Shown one piece after another: positions 35,486-44,795 of a DNA stretch of 64,000 nucleotides. A program made the translations under genes and the position numbers. Positions within the stretch are counted from its first letter, which is position 1. Each line of letters begins with the position of its first letter. The DNA lies in NCBI GenBank assembly GCA_965224515.1, contig OZ245051.1:2666001-2730000 (forward strand), given 5' to 3'. Source of the stretch: Sedimenticola_A sp040506425. GTDB lineage: Bacteria > Pseudomonadota > Gammaproteobacteria > Chromatiales > Chromatiaceae. The notes beneath the pieces were generated by a model. The model saw nothing but the letters and a program-made list of their open reading frames with translations. It did not search any database and was not told the origin of the DNA.

Positions 35486-36922
35486 ATGCAATTTGAACTA
35501 TCCACTCTGATACCGGTACTGCCGGAGATCTTTATCCTGTCTGCAGCCTGCCTGGTGCTGGTGCTCGACCTGTTCCTGAAGGAGGAACAGCGGGTCATCA
35601 GCTATGGGATTACCCAGGCCAGTCTGCTTCTGGCAATCGGCATTACTGCATTCACCGCCACAGGTGAAACCCAGATCGTGTTTGATGGCAGTGTCATCCG
35701 CGACACCATGAGCGATGTTCTCAAGATTGCTATCTACATCATTACCGTGGGAGCCTTTCTCTACTCCAAGGACTACCTGCGGGATCGCGATATCTTCAAA
35801 GGTGAGTTCTACGTGCTGGGTCTTTTTGCCGTTCTCGGCATGATGATCATGGTCTCCGCCAATACCTTCCTGACCATATACCTTGGCCTGGAACTGTTGG
35901 CCCTCTCCATGTATGCGCTGGTCGCCTTCAATCGTGATTCGGTTATTGGCTCAGAGGCCGCCATGAAGTACTTCGTGCTCGGCGCCCTGGCTTCAGGCAT
36001 GCTGCTCTACGGTATCTCGATGATCTACGGTGCCACCGGCTCCATTGAGTTCAGCGCCGTGTCCCAGGGTCTTGCCAATGCAGATGCCAATAAAATGGTT
36101 CTCATCTTCGGCCTGGTGTTCGTGGTCATCGGTCTGGCGTTCAAATTCGGTGCCGTGCCGTTCCACATGTGGGTACCGGATGTCTACCACGGTGCACCTA
36201 CCGCGGTGACGCTTTTCATCGGCTCCACACCCAAGATTGCCGCCTTTGCCCTGGCCATGCGTATGCTGGTGGACGGTATGGGTACGCTGCACGGTGACTG
36301 GCAGGGGATGCTGGTGATTCTGGCCATCCTCTCCATGGCGGTGGGTAACATAATTGCCATTGCCCAGGCCAATATCAAGCGTATGCTTGCTTACTCCACC
36401 ATCTCCCATGTTGGTTTCATTCTGTTGGGCATCCTGGCTGGCACCAGCAAGGGCTACACCGCGGCCATGTTCTACAGCATTGTCTATGCACTGATGGCGC
36501 TGGGTGGCTTCGGTATCGTCATGCTGTTGAGCCGCAGGGGATTTGAAGCTGAGAAACTCGAGGACTACAAGGGGCTCAACGAACGTAGTCCCTGGTTCGC
36601 AGCGATGATGATGTTGCTGATGTTCTCCATGGCGGGCGTGCCGCCCACAGTCGGTTTCTTCGCCAAGATGTTCGTGCTTGAAGCGGTTGTCAGTGTCGAT
36701 ATGACATGGCTGGCCCTGGTGGGTGTCTTCTTCTCCATCATCGGTGCCTTCTACTACCTGCGCATCGTGAAGCTGATGTATTTTGACAAGCCCGTTGACG
36801 ATACGCCGTTGACAGCAGGGCTGGATACCCGGGTTGCGCTCTCCATCAACGGCCTCTCCATGCTGCTGCTGGGCATGTTTCCTGCCAGCCTGCTCTCTGT
36901 CTGCGCGGCGGCTTTCAGCTAG
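35486..36922 (+). CDS. nuoN: NADH-quinone oxidoreductase subunit N
   Basis: 478 residues, antiporter-like. LGLELLALSMYALVAF with the channel Glu, FKFGAVPFHMWVPDVYHGAP, and SMAGVPPTVGFFAKM mark NuoN. It is the last gene of the operon and is followed by a terminator. Confidence 0.97.
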   Translation: MQFELSTLIPVLPEIFILSAACLVLVLDLFLKEEQRVISYGITQASLLLAIGITAFTATGETQIVFDGSVIRDTMSDVLKIAIYIITVGAFLYSKDYLRDRDIFKGEFYVLGLFAVLGMMIMVSANTFLTIYLGLELLALSMYALVAFNRDSVIGSEAAMKYFVLGALASGMLLYGISMIYGATGSIEFSAVSQGLANADANKMVLIFGLVFVVIGLAFKFGAVPFHMWVPDVYHGAPTAVTLFIGSTPKIAAFALAMRMLVDGMGTLHGDWQGMLVILAILSMAVGNIIAIAQANIKRMLAYSTISHVGFILLGILAGTSKGYTAAMFYSIVYALMALGGFGIVMLLSRRGFEAEKLEDYKGLNERSPWFAAMMMLLMFSMAGVPPTVGFFAKMFVLEAVVSVDMTWLALVGVFFSIIGAFYYLRIVKLMYFDKPVDDTPLTAGLDTRVALSINGLSMLLLGMFPASLLSVCAAAFS

Positions 36923-36944
36923 CTGCAAGCTGTACTTCATCATC

Positions 36945-36976
36945 AAAACACCGCCCATCGGGCGGTGTTTTTATTT
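36945..36976 (+). terminator. Intrinsic terminator of the nuo operon
   Basis: The stem AACACCGCCC / GGGCGGTGTT has a short ATC loop and a TTTTATTTAT tail, 23 bp after nuoN. Confidence 0.9.
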
Positions 36977-37044
36977 ATATTCAATAATTGTTGCAGCTGG
37001 GGTTGTAAAAGCTCAGGCCGCTGTGTAGTATGCGCGATTCCAGT

Positions 37045-37121
<77 letters not shown>

Positions 37122-37126
37122 CATCT

Positions 37127-37167
37127 AAAAGGCCTGGACTCAGTCAGAGTTCCAGGCCTTTTTTATT
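37127..37167 (+). terminator. Intrinsic terminator after tRNA-fMet
   Basis: AAAAGGCCTGGA pairs with TCCAGGCCTTTTTT, with an inner ACTC/GAGT pairing, and a TTTTTTATT tail. Confidence 0.9.
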
Positions 37168-37365
37168 CCTCTTTCTACGGGCAGTGCCTTGGATTTTCCT
37201 CGTAGTCGCACTATTTTCAGCCCACTAAGGCCTGGCATACGGTGATGGGCGCATCTCAGCAAGAAAACTGTCGCTTATAAATTCTATAAAGTACTTTTCC
37301 TATCGAGAGAAAGGTTATCAGTTGGTAGTTATGCTCTGTTGATGAGTTTACGGGTAAATAAATAC

Positions 37366-37422
37366 GCGGCGCACATCGCCGCAAATATAAAGTAATGCGA
37401 ACTAGTTGTTTGTGTGCTAGTT
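37366..37422 (+). promoter_or_regulatory. Inverted repeats upstream of abiEi (candidate operators)
   Basis: Two perfect inverted repeats: GCGGCG-N5-CGCCGC (37366-37382) and AACTAG-N11-CTAGTT (37400-37422), with a -10-like TATAAA between them (37385-37390). AbiEi-type antitoxins are known to bind inverted repeats in their own promoter, so these are plausible autoregulatory sites. Confidence 0.4.
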
Positions 37423-37478
37423 TATATTTACCTGTTAGTTCGGTGTTTTTCGCCGATTATTTTAATAATGGTAAACCT

Positions 37479-38267
37479 ATGGCGTTCCAAGGCCTGAAGC
37501 CCCAACATATAGATCGACTGCTGCCTCATGGCTTGGTAGCAACGCGCCAGTGGGTGCTTGAGCAGGGTGTATCCCGCCATGCGCTGGATAATGCGGTCAA
37601 GAGTCACCGGCTACATAAACTGGCGGTCGGGGTCTATGCTCGCGCAGAGAGTCGGCTGAGTTGGCAGGCTGTGGTCTGCTCACTGCAACGTATGGCTGAT
37701 CGGTCTGTGCTGGTGGGTGGTGTATCTGCTTTGCAGGTGCTCGGCCTTGGGCAATATCTCTCGTTTGGTGATACACAAAAACTGCATCTGTATGCTGAGG
37801 GAAAAGTTCCGGGTTGGCTGGGTAGGGTTGCAGCTAAGGCCTCATTTCAGTGGCACAGCACAAGGATGCTTTGGGGCGCAGAGGTGTTGGAAAACAAGAC
37901 TTACCAGAAACACCTTCAATGGCGGGATGACCTGCCCGAAATAGCGCTCTCCTGCTCAGAGAAGGCCTACCTGGAAATGCTGGCAGATATCCCCGACGGT
38001 ATCAGTTTCGATCACGCCGATGAACTGATGCAGGGCCTGACCAGCCTGTCACCGAGCAAGCTCGATGCCCTGTTGAGGGGCTGTAAAAGCATCAAGGTGA
38101 AGCGGCTGTTCTTCTGGCTGGCCAGTCGGCATAACTACCCGTGGTTTCGAAAGCTGAATAGGGACGATTACGATTTAGGCAAAGGTAAGCGGGTTATCGC
38201 CAAATCAGGCAAGCTGGACAATACCTATCTGATCACCGTGCCGGAGCATCTGCATGGACCGAAGTAG
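37479..38267 (+). CDS. abiEi: AbiEi-type antitoxin (type IV toxin-antitoxin)
   Basis: 262 residues from the ATG at 37479 (MAFQGLKPQHIDRLLPHG). A longer frame from 37395 adds 28 residues but would begin at or before the predicted transcription start. An N-terminal winged-helix region (LVATRQWVLEQGVSRHALDNAVKSH, up to about residue 60) precedes an AbiEi antitoxin region ending in RLFFWLASRHNYPWFRKLN. It probably represses its own promoter and neutralises the toxin. It overlaps abiEii by 14 nt. Confidence 0.85.
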   Translation: MAFQGLKPQHIDRLLPHGLVATRQWVLEQGVSRHALDNAVKSHRLHKLAVGVYARAESRLSWQAVVCSLQRMADRSVLVGGVSALQVLGLGQYLSFGDTQKLHLYAEGKVPGWLGRVAAKASFQWHSTRMLWGAEVLENKTYQKHLQWRDDLPEIALSCSEKAYLEMLADIPDGISFDHADELMQGLTSLSPSKLDALLRGCKSIKVKRLFFWLASRHNYPWFRKLNRDDYDLGKGKRVIAKSGKLDNTYLITVPEHLHGPK

Positions 38268-39168
38268 CATCTACTACAGACAGGTGCAGTTATTGGTCTC
38301 GTTGATTCCGCTGATCGCTGAGGAAGATTGTTTTGCACTGAAAGGCGGCACGGCGATCAATCTGTTTGCGAGAGATCTGCCGCGCCTCTCTGTGGATATC
38401 GATCTGGTCTATCTGCCGATGGATGAGCGTACCACTGCGTTGGCAAATATCACCCAGGCGCTTGGTCGAATCAGTTCTTTCATTAAAACCACTTTTGCGG
38501 ATGCAGGTGTGGTAGAGGTCTATCGGGATAAGCCTGATGCATTGCGACTGGTGGTGTCTCGCGGTGATGTGCAGGTGAAGGTCGAGCTGTCTCCAGTATT
38601 GCGTGGGACCGTGTTTGAACCTGAGGTTCGTTCTGTTTCCGAGGCTGTAGAGGATGAGTTTGGCTATGCTGAGATAGCGGTTTTAGCCATGGCTGATCTG
38701 TATGCAGGGAAAATCTGCGCGGCATTGGACAGGCAACATCCACGTGACCTGTTTGATGTGCGCTGGCTGCTTGACCATGAGGGAATCAATGACGAGATCC
38801 GCAAGGCTTTGTTGGTCTATCTGATCAGCCACCCGCGTCCGATAGCTGAGTTAATTGATCCGGTATTTAGTGACCTTGAAACTGCCTATGTGGGTGAGTT
38901 TGCGCAGATGACAGATGTAGGGGTTCCTTTGGCAGCGTTACTGGCCACCCGAGAGCAGCTGGTCGGGATGGTGCGGTCAGGATTTAGTAAAGATGATAGG
39001 GAGTTTCTATTGTCATTCAAGGCGCGAAACCCGCGCTGGGAGCTGTTGGATTTACCGCATGTCGAACAGTTACCCGCTGTCCGCTGGAAGATGATGAACC
39101 TGGAAAAAATGTCAGTCGCAAAGCATCAGGCATCATATCAAAAGCTACAAGGGCTTCTGGGAAAGTAG
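38254..39168 (+). CDS. abiEii: AbiEii-type nucleotidyltransferase toxin
   Basis: 304 residues of the DUF1814 nucleotidyltransferase family. The polymerase-beta-like active site is intact: KGGTAINLF at 30-38 and RLSVDIDLVY, giving Asp48 and Asp50. Also present is DLYAGKICAALDRQHPRDLFDV with its conserved Lys and RD. Such toxins modify RNA (tRNA) with nucleotides and cause growth arrest, giving phage abortive infection. Coupled to abiEi. Confidence 0.88.
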   Translation: MDRSSIYYRQVQLLVSLIPLIAEEDCFALKGGTAINLFARDLPRLSVDIDLVYLPMDERTTALANITQALGRISSFIKTTFADAGVVEVYRDKPDALRLVVSRGDVQVKVELSPVLRGTVFEPEVRSVSEAVEDEFGYAEIAVLAMADLYAGKICAALDRQHPRDLFDVRWLLDHEGINDEIRKALLVYLISHPRPIAELIDPVFSDLETAYVGEFAQMTDVGVPLAALLATREQLVGMVRSGFSKDDREFLLSFKARNPRWELLDLPHVEQLPAVRWKMMNLEKMSVAKHQASYQKLQGLLGK

Positions 39169-39231
39169 ATTGAAAATGATCACGGTACTCACAGCGTATC
39201 CAGGCAGATTATCAGTGTAGGGAGTGAACCT

Positions 39232-39249
39232 ATCCTGCCCCCGCTACCA
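39232..39249 (+). repeat. attR-like copy of the tRNA-fMet 3' end
   Basis: ATCCTGCCCCCGCTACCA matches tRNA positions 37104-37121 at 17 of 18 bases including CCA. Just outside it lies the inverted repeat ACAAGTTA (39260-39267) / TAACTTGT (39277-39284), possibly part of a recombinase site. Confidence 0.65.
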
Positions 39250-39290
39250 AACACAGTAGACAAGTTACACTGCTCATAACTTGTAGAATT

Positions 39291-39327
39291 AAAAAGCCTA
39301 ATCGATTTTTCGGTTGGGCTTTTTTGT
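39291..39327. terminator. Intrinsic terminator
   Basis: AAAAAGCCTAATCGA pairs with TCGGTTGGGCTTTTT (two wobbles). The T-run supports plus-strand termination; the A-run also gives a T-run on the minus strand. Confidence 0.75.
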
Positions 39328-39562
39328 TGCGCGGACGGATTTTAATCTACGACAGTCAAAATAGCTTGGTTCGACAAGCAAGATCCTAACGGATGTCATT
39401 TACACAATCGCGTATTTCTATTCCCAACGTAAAGACTTAACGAACTGTAAAAGAGGGGATGCCATATCAATGTACGTGGCTGTCTCCCAGGCGATCAGTG
39501 GTCTGTTCGAGTTGAAGCCTGTCCCGTACTCGACTGAGGAGGGAAACAAAAGGGGAAGGGGC
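39328..39562. other. Gene-free gap between abiE island and modC
   Basis: No credible gene or RNA is seen in these 235 bp. Together with the flanking att copy and terminator it separates the island from the convergent mod operon. Confidence 0.5.
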
Positions 39563-40636
39563 CTATGCCACCAACGCCACACTCTTCACCTGGGCATAGA
39601 GCTGCATCCCCTCCCTAACACCCAAACCCATGGCTGAGCGGCGCGTGATGCGTGACAAAAGATACTGTCCGTCGGACAGTTCGAGACGAACGAGCAGTTG
39701 GCTGGGACTGACTTCGTGGGTATCTGAAACCATAGCGGGCAACAGGTTGATGATGCTGGTATCACTGTGCGACTGAAGGGATAGGCTCACGTCTCGTGCC
39801 TTGATCTCCACACGCGCATGCCTGCCCACTGGCAGGTCCTCCCGGGAGACCGCCACCCGCCCACCGTGCATGCCGATCCAGGTGAGGTGAAAGGTGTGGT
39901 CATGGGATGAGACCTGGCCATGCAGGATGGAGGCCGCCTCGTCATAGCCGGCAATGGGCAGGTCCAGCCGTGTGAGTAGATCTGCGGCACTGCCCTGGGT
40001 CATCACCCGCCCCTGGTTTAACAACACCATGTGATCGGCCAGTCGCGCAACTTCGTTGGGATCGTGGGAGACATAGAGTGACGGGATGTCGAACTCGTCG
40101 TGCAGGCTCTCCAGGTAGGGCAGTATGGCCTGTTTCGCACCGTGGTCGAGGGCGGAGAGGGGTTCATCTATCAGCAGCAGCCTTGGACTGGTTAGCAGGG
40201 CCCGGCCCAGCGCTACACGCTGACGCTCGCCGCCGGAGAGGCGCGCTGTGGGCCGTTTCAGCAGCGGTCTTATACCCAGCAGTTCCACTACATCCTCGAA
40301 GCGGATGCGCCGCAGTTCAGCAGGCGTTCGCCGCCAGCCATACTCCAGATTGGCCTTTACCGAGAGGTGGGGGAAGAGACTCGCCTCCTGAAAAACGTAG
40401 CCGATCTGCCGTTGGTGTGGAGGGACGAAATCGGCATCGTTCTGCCACACATCGCCATTGATGACCACCTTTCCCTTTCGGACCCGCTCCAGGCCGGCTA
40501 TGGCGCGCAGCACCGTGGTCTTGCCCGAGCCGGAGCGGCCAAACAGGGCGGTCACCCCACTGGCTTTGCTGTGAAAGCGGACATCGAGTTCAAACTCTCC
40601 GAGCCGATTCTGCAACTCCACCTCGATACCGTTCAT
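39563..40636 (-). CDS. modC: Molybdate ABC transporter ATP-binding protein
   Basis: 357 residues from the ATG at 40636 (MNGIEVELQNRLG). An open frame extends far upstream only as a shadow of modB. Walker A GRSGSGKTT (about 36-44), signature LSGGERQRVALGRALL, Walker B LLLIDEPLSALD, and a C-terminal Mop-type molybdate-binding region (last 70 residues). It powers molybdate import for nitrogenase. Its start overlaps the modB stop as TGATG. Confidence 0.95.
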   Translation of the reverse strand: MNGIEVELQNRLGEFELDVRFHSKASGVTALFGRSGSGKTTVLRAIAGLERVRKGKVVINGDVWQNDADFVPPHQRQIGYVFQEASLFPHLSVKANLEYGWRRTPAELRRIRFEDVVELLGIRPLLKRPTARLSGGERQRVALGRALLTSPRLLLIDEPLSALDHGAKQAILPYLESLHDEFDIPSLYVSHDPNEVARLADHMVLLNQGRVMTQGSAADLLTRLDLPIAGYDEAASILHGQVSSHDHTFHLTWIGMHGGRVAVSREDLPVGRHARVEIKARDVSLSLQSHSDTSIINLLPAMVSDTHEVSPSQLLVRLELSDGQYLLSRITRRSAMGLGVREGMQLYAQVKSVALVA

Positions 40637-41310
40637 CACCGCACTCCCCGGCCGAAACGACCATTGAGGAGATAGAGGGTAAGCAGTATCACGAAGGAGA
40701 AGATGATCATGCCGGCGGAGAGGATGTGGGCCTGGTCGTACTCCAGGGTCTCCACGTGATCGTAGATGGCCACAGAGAGCACCTTGGTCTCTCCGGCTAT
40801 GTTGCCACCGATCATCAGTACCACGCCGAATTCTCCTACTGTATGGGCGAAGGAGAGTACTGCCGCGGTGAGAAAGCCGGGGCGGGAGAGGGGCAGCACC
40901 ACGGTAACGAACCGGTCCCAGGGGGTGGATCGCAGGGTGGCTGCAACTTCCAGCAGGCGGCTGCCGATGGACTCGAAGGTGTTCTGCAGCGGCTGAACTA
41001 CGAAGGGCAGGGAGTAGAGTACCGATGCCACCACCAGGCCAGCGAAGGTGAAGGGCAGGGTGCCGATCCCCATCGCCTCGGTGAGAGAGCCCACCGGCCC
41101 CTTCGGCCCAAGCAGTATCAGCAGGTAGAAGCCTAGCACCGTGGGCGGTAGTACCAGGGGCAGGGCCATCACGGCGGCCACCGCCTGCTTGTACCAGGCG
41201 TTGGTGCGTGCCAGCCACCAGGCCACCGGTGTGCCCAGGATGAGCAGGATCAGTGTGGTCACGCTGGCCAGCTTCAGAGTCAACCACACGGGCTGCCAGT
41301 CAAATACCAT
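40636..41310 (-). CDS. modB: Molybdate ABC transporter permease
   Basis: 224 residues, five or six membrane helices. The coupling motif EVAATLRSTPWDRFVTVVLPLSR (the EAA loop, residues about 140-162) and the N-terminal LTLKLASVTTLILLILGTPVAWWLA-type helix are typical of ModB. Coupled to modC; modA lies 13 bp upstream. Confidence 0.95.
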   Translation of the reverse strand: MVFDWQPVWLTLKLASVTTLILLILGTPVAWWLARTNAWYKQAVAAVMALPLVLPPTVLGFYLLILLGPKGPVGSLTEAMGIGTLPFTFAGLVVASVLYSLPFVVQPLQNTFESIGSRLLEVAATLRSTPWDRFVTVVLPLSRPGFLTAAVLSFAHTVGEFGVVLMIGGNIAGETKVLSVAIYDHVETLEYDQAHILSAGMIIFSFVILLTLYLLNGRFGRGVR

Positions 41311-41323
41311 GTTCAGAGGCCCC

Positions 41324-42091
41324 TTAAATATCGTACCCGTACTTCTCGATCAGTTCGAGCGCTGCATCGCTCTTGAGAAACTCGAGAAACGCCAGGGCGG
41401 CAGGATTGTCTATACCCCGCTTGAGTAGTACCACTCCCTGTTCGATAGGGGAGTAGTAGTCGCTCGGGATCTCCCATACCGCACCGGGTTCTCCCCGCCA
41501 GCCTTTCACCTGGGAGTAGGCCACGAAGCCCGCCTCGGCGTTTTCCGTGGCGACGAACTGGAAGGTCTGGGCGATGGAGTCACCCTTTACAAGTTTGCGC
41601 TGCAGTGAGGGCCAGAGGCCGAGCCTCTGCATAACCTCTCGTGCCGCGGTCCCATAGGGGGCGGTCTTCGGGTTGGCGATGGCCACGTGGTTGGGGGCAC
41701 CGCTCTTAAGGTAGTCCACGCCCTTGCTGAAGCGGGCGTCATCGGCACTCCACAACACCAGCCTGCCCTTGGCGTAGATGAAACCGCTGCCTGGCACTGC
41801 CAGCCCTTTCTTCTCCGCCCGCTCTGGTCGTTGGGTATCTGCGGCCAGGAACAGGTCGTAGGGTGCGCCGTGCTCGATCTGTGCATAGAGCTTGCCGGTA
41901 GAGCCATAGCTGATGGCGATCTCGTGTCCACTCTGCTCCTCGAACAGGGGCGCGAGTCTGCGGGCCACGTCGGTGAAATTAGCCGCCACCGCTATGTGTG
42001 TCTCGCTGGCAAAGGCGGTGGACACCGTCAGCAACAACAGGGCGGCAGAGCGAAGGAGTAGTCCTACCTGGGGCGTGGTCTTGCTATTCAT
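41324..42091 (-). CDS. modA: Molybdate-binding periplasmic protein
   Basis: 255 residues. A signal peptide covers residues 1-28 (cleavage after AFA, before SET). The mature ModA fold has VAVAANFTDVARRLAPLFE, SYGSTGKLYAQIEHGAPYDLFLAAD and YGTAAREVM. It captures molybdate for ModBC. Its start overlaps the end of rnfH by 8 nt, so molybdate uptake is physically tied to the rnf operon. Confidence 0.94.
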   Translation of the reverse strand: MNSKTTPQVGLLLRSAALLLLTVSTAFASETHIAVAANFTDVARRLAPLFEEQSGHEIAISYGSTGKLYAQIEHGAPYDLFLAADTQRPERAEKKGLAVPGSGFIYAKGRLVLWSADDARFSKGVDYLKSGAPNHVAIANPKTAPYGTAAREVMQRLGLWPSLQRKLVKGDSIAQTFQFVATENAEAGFVAYSQVKGWRGEPGAVWEIPSDYYSPIEQGVVLLKRGIDNPAALAFLEFLKSDAALELIEKYGYDI

Positions 42092-42344
42092 CTCTTCGCT
42101 CCACCAACTCGGGATCGGCGGTAATCTCGCGGTATATCTCCACGCGTTGGCCCTCGGAGACCGGAGCGGTCAGCTTGGAGACCTTGCCGAAGATACCCAC
42201 CTTCTGTGTGTCGAGATCGATATCGGGGAACTGGTCGAGGATGCCCGAGTGCTCAATGGCATCGCGCACCGTGCTCCCCTCGGGTACATCGAGTTTCAAC
42301 CACACCTGCTTGAACTTGTCGGTATAGGCCACGCCTACGTTCAT
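42084..42344 (-). CDS. rnfH: RnfH family protein
   Basis: 86 residues with a ubiquitin-like beta-grasp fold: VAYTDKFKQVWLKLDVPEG, TVRDAIEHSGI, KVGIFGKVSKLTAPVSEGQRVEIYRE. It occurs next to Rnf genes in nitrogen fixers; its exact role is unknown. GGAGAA precedes the ATG. Fourteen bp downstream of rnfE. Confidence 0.9.
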   Translation of the reverse strand: MNVGVAYTDKFKQVWLKLDVPEGSTVRDAIEHSGILDQFPDIDLDTQKVGIFGKVSKLTAPVSEGQRVEIYREITADPELVERRDE

Positions 42345-42358
42345 GATTCGTTTCTCCT

Positions 42359-43036
42359 TCAGGCCGTAGAGGGCAGCTGTTCCGAACCGGCCTTACGTGC
42401 GGTCAGCGCACGATCCACCAGCCGCTTTCCCGCCAGTATGAAACCCAGCACCAGGAAGCCGCCCGGCGGTAGGATGATCAGCAGAAAGCCCTTGTAGTCG
42501 GGAATCAGGGTCAGCTCCATGAAAGAGGCCCAGGAGCCGAGCAGCAGAGCGGCATTGGCAAACAGGGTGCCGCTGCCGAGGATCTCCCGCCCCGCGCCCA
42601 GCAGTATCAGTACCAGGGTAAAGCCGAGCCCCATCATCACGCCGTCGAACAGGCTGGGCAGCATGCTGTTACGTGAGGCGAATGATTCTGCTCGGCCTAA
42701 GATTGCGCAGTTGGTGACGATCAGTGGAATGAAGAGTCCCAGTACCTTGTGCAGGTCGTGCACCCAGGCGTTCATGGACATGTCCACCAGGGTCACCAGT
42801 ACCGCGATGATCAGTACGAATACCGGGATGCGCACCTGGGGCGTGATGATGCCGCGGAACAGGGAGATGAGCAGCCCCGAGGCGATCATCACCACGGTGG
42901 AGGCCAGTCCCATGCCCAGGCCGTTGGTGGCGGTGCCGGTGACCGCCAGCAGAGGACAGAGCCCCAGTGCCTGGGCGAAGACGATATTGTTGTCCCAGAT
43001 ACCATCCTTTGCGATGCGTCTATAGTCGGTACTCAT
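42359..43036 (-). CDS. rnfE: Rnf electron transport complex subunit E
   Basis: 225 residues with six membrane helices. It has WDNNIVFAQALGLCPLLAVT near the N-terminus and LIVTNCAILGRAESFASRN in the middle, the RnfA/RnfE family pattern with a conserved Cys in each half. It is an integral subunit of the ion-translocating ferredoxin:NAD oxidoreductase. Confidence 0.95.
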   Translation of the reverse strand: MSTDYRRIAKDGIWDNNIVFAQALGLCPLLAVTGTATNGLGMGLASTVVMIASGLLISLFRGIITPQVRIPVFVLIIAVLVTLVDMSMNAWVHDLHKVLGLFIPLIVTNCAILGRAESFASRNSMLPSLFDGVMMGLGFTLVLILLGAGREILGSGTLFANAALLLGSWASFMELTLIPDYKGFLLIILPPGGFLVLGFILAGKRLVDRALTARKAGSEQLPSTA

Positions 43037-43041
43037 AACAG

Positions 43042-43695
43042 CTACCCCTCGGTATTCGATGCGGTTGTGATCCGTGGCGGATCGAGCAGGGCGGGTTGGT
43101 TCTTATGGTAGAACAGCAGTCCCCCCTCGATGGCCTTCAACACCGCGCGCGGCGTGATAGTGGCGCCGCTGAAGGCGTCGAACTGGCCGCCATCTTTCTT
43201 CACCTGCCACTTCTCCAGGGGCGGATTGCCCAGCGACAGGCCGTTGAACTCCAGGATCCAGTCATCCTTAGCCACCTCGATCTTGTCGCCCAGCCCAGGT
43301 GTTTCGGCGTGGGAGAGCACCCTAACCCCCAATACCTTGCCGGCCGCATCCATGCCCATGATCAGGCGGATCTCACCGGCATAGCCCTGGCTGCTCACCT
43401 CCCAGGCCATGGCGGTTACCTGCTTCTTCTCCGTGCCCCGGTAGACGGTCACGGGATCGCCCTGGGCATCCTCGAGTTGCAACGGCTGCTGCAGCAGGTC
43501 GTTGTCATAGATGCCGGACGGGATGACCTGGTTGAGCGACGCCAGCAGGTCTTCGCGCTGTCGCTCCTTGATGACATCCTTGGTGGCGATGTTGCCGGCC
43601 ACCAGCAGGGCGGCGGCGAGGGTGGAGAAACCACCCAGCAGCATCGCCTGGTAGCCGACCCGCTTGCGATATTCCGGTTCCTTGTTCGTACCCAT
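43042..43695 (-). CDS. rnfG: Rnf complex subunit G (covalent flavoprotein)
   Basis: 217 residues from the ATG at 43695. One N-terminal membrane helix (about 15-35) is followed by a periplasmic FMN-binding domain with the covalent FMN motif SGATITPRAV (SGAT, residues about 175-178) and AETPGLGDKI. The start overlaps the rnfD stop as TGATG; an upstream frame reading is a shadow of rnfD. Confidence 0.95.
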   Translation of the reverse strand: MGTNKEPEYRKRVGYQAMLLGGFSTLAAALLVAGNIATKDVIKERQREDLLASLNQVIPSGIYDNDLLQQPLQLEDAQGDPVTVYRGTEKKQVTAMAWEVSSQGYAGEIRLIMGMDAAGKVLGVRVLSHAETPGLGDKIEVAKDDWILEFNGLSLGNPPLEKWQVKKDGGQFDAFSGATITPRAVLKAIEGGLLFYHKNQPALLDPPRITTASNTEG

Positions 43696-44795
43696 CAGCC
43701 CTTGCCTCCCTCTTCCTCGGCGGCATCCTGGTAGACCAACGGTTCGCCCTTGCGGTCGCGACCGTATATACGCGGCTTGAAGTAGTGGTCGATAAGGGGA
43801 GTGCATGCATTCATCAGCATCACCGCGAAGGCCACCCCTTCCGGGTAACCGGCCCAGGTTCGGATCACGTAGACCAACAGCCCGCAGCCCGCGCCGAAGA
43901 TGATCTGTCCCCGCACCGATACGGGCGAGGTGACCAGGTCCGTGGCAATGAAGAAGGCGCCGAGTATGGCGGCACCGGACATCAGGTGGGTCAGCGGACC
44001 CACATGGTGTTCGGGATCGATCAGGTGGAACAGTGTTGCCATCACCACAAGCGTGCCCAGCATGCTCACCGGAATGTGCCAGCTGATGATGCGCTTGTAG
44101 AGCAGGAACAGCCCGCCAAGCAATAACAGCAGGGCCGAGGTCTCGCCCATGCTGCCGGTGGTCTCACCCCAGGTGATCGGCCATAGGCCATCGGTGCCAG
44201 CGGCAGCCTGCTGAATGTTTACTCCCTGTGTCAGCTCTGTCTTGTAGTGGCCCAGCGGCGTGGCACTGGTGAATGTATCGATCTGGTTGCTATCACCCAG
44301 GAAGGTGATGGCGAGACTATCCATAAAGCCAGGTGCCGAGGCAGAAAAGAGTGGGGCGGGCGAGGTGAAAATGGTCATCTCCAGCGGGAAGGAGATCAGC
44401 AGTGCCACCCTTGCCGCCATGGCTGGATTGAAGAGGTTCTGACCGATACCACCGAATACCTGCTTGGCCACAATGATAGCTACCAGTGCGCCCACCACGC
44501 CGACCCACCAGGGTGCCCAGGGCGGCAGGGTCATGGCCAGCAGCCAGCCGGTCAATAGGGCGGAGCCGTCCATCAGGTAGAGACGCACCGGCTTGCCGGC
44601 CAGGTAGAGAGAGAACGCCTCGGCGAACAGCGCCGCGACGATGGTGATCAGGAACAGGAAGATGGCGGGCCAGCCGAACTGGTAGAGCCCGAACAGGGTG
44701 GCGGGCAGCAGGGCGTACATCACCAGTGCCATGGTGCGGCTCACCGTGGCATTGGCGTGGGTGTAGGGACCGGAGACCAGGTTTTCTGTACTCAT
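43695..44795 (-). CDS. rnfD: Rnf complex subunit D
   Basis: 366 residues, NQR2/RnfD family, about nine membrane helices. Recognised by the N-terminal SGPYTHANATVSRTMALVMYALLP start, GGIGQNLFNPAMAARVALLISFP, the FMN-site-like SATPLGHYKT region and FFIATDLVTSPVS. It is a membrane flavoprotein. Its start and the rnfC stop overlap as ATGA. Confidence 0.95.
   Translation of the reverse strand: MSTENLVSGPYTHANATVSRTMALVMYALLPATLFGLYQFGWPAIFLFLITIVAALFAEAFSLYLAGKPVRLYLMDGSALLTGWLLAMTLPPWAPWWVGVVGALVAIIVAKQVFGGIGQNLFNPAMAARVALLISFPLEMTIFTSPAPLFSASAPGFMDSLAITFLGDSNQIDTFTSATPLGHYKTELTQGVNIQQAAAGTDGLWPITWGETTGSMGETSALLLLLGGLFLLYKRIISWHIPVSMLGTLVVMATLFHLIDPEHHVGPLTHLMSGAAILGAFFIATDLVTSPVSVRGQIIFGAGCGLLVYVIRTWAGYPEGVAFAVMLMNACTPLIDHYFKPRIYGRDRKGEPLVYQDAAEEEGGKG

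Larger units (their letters stand above)
37122..39249. mobile_element. Mini-island at tRNA-fMet carrying abiE genes
   Basis: About 2.1 kb lies between the true 3' end of the initiator tRNA and a second copy of its last 18 bp. It contains only the two abiE genes. No integrase is visible, so the element is either a remnant or moved by an enzyme in trans. The tRNA terminator sits just inside the left end, as is usual when integration regenerates the tRNA. Confidence 0.6.

Noticed and set aside
39563..41287. A 574-residue reading that would fuse modB antisense-frame sequence to ModC
   Set aside because: Everything upstream of 40636 in that frame is a shadow of modB; ModC families start at MNGIEVEL.
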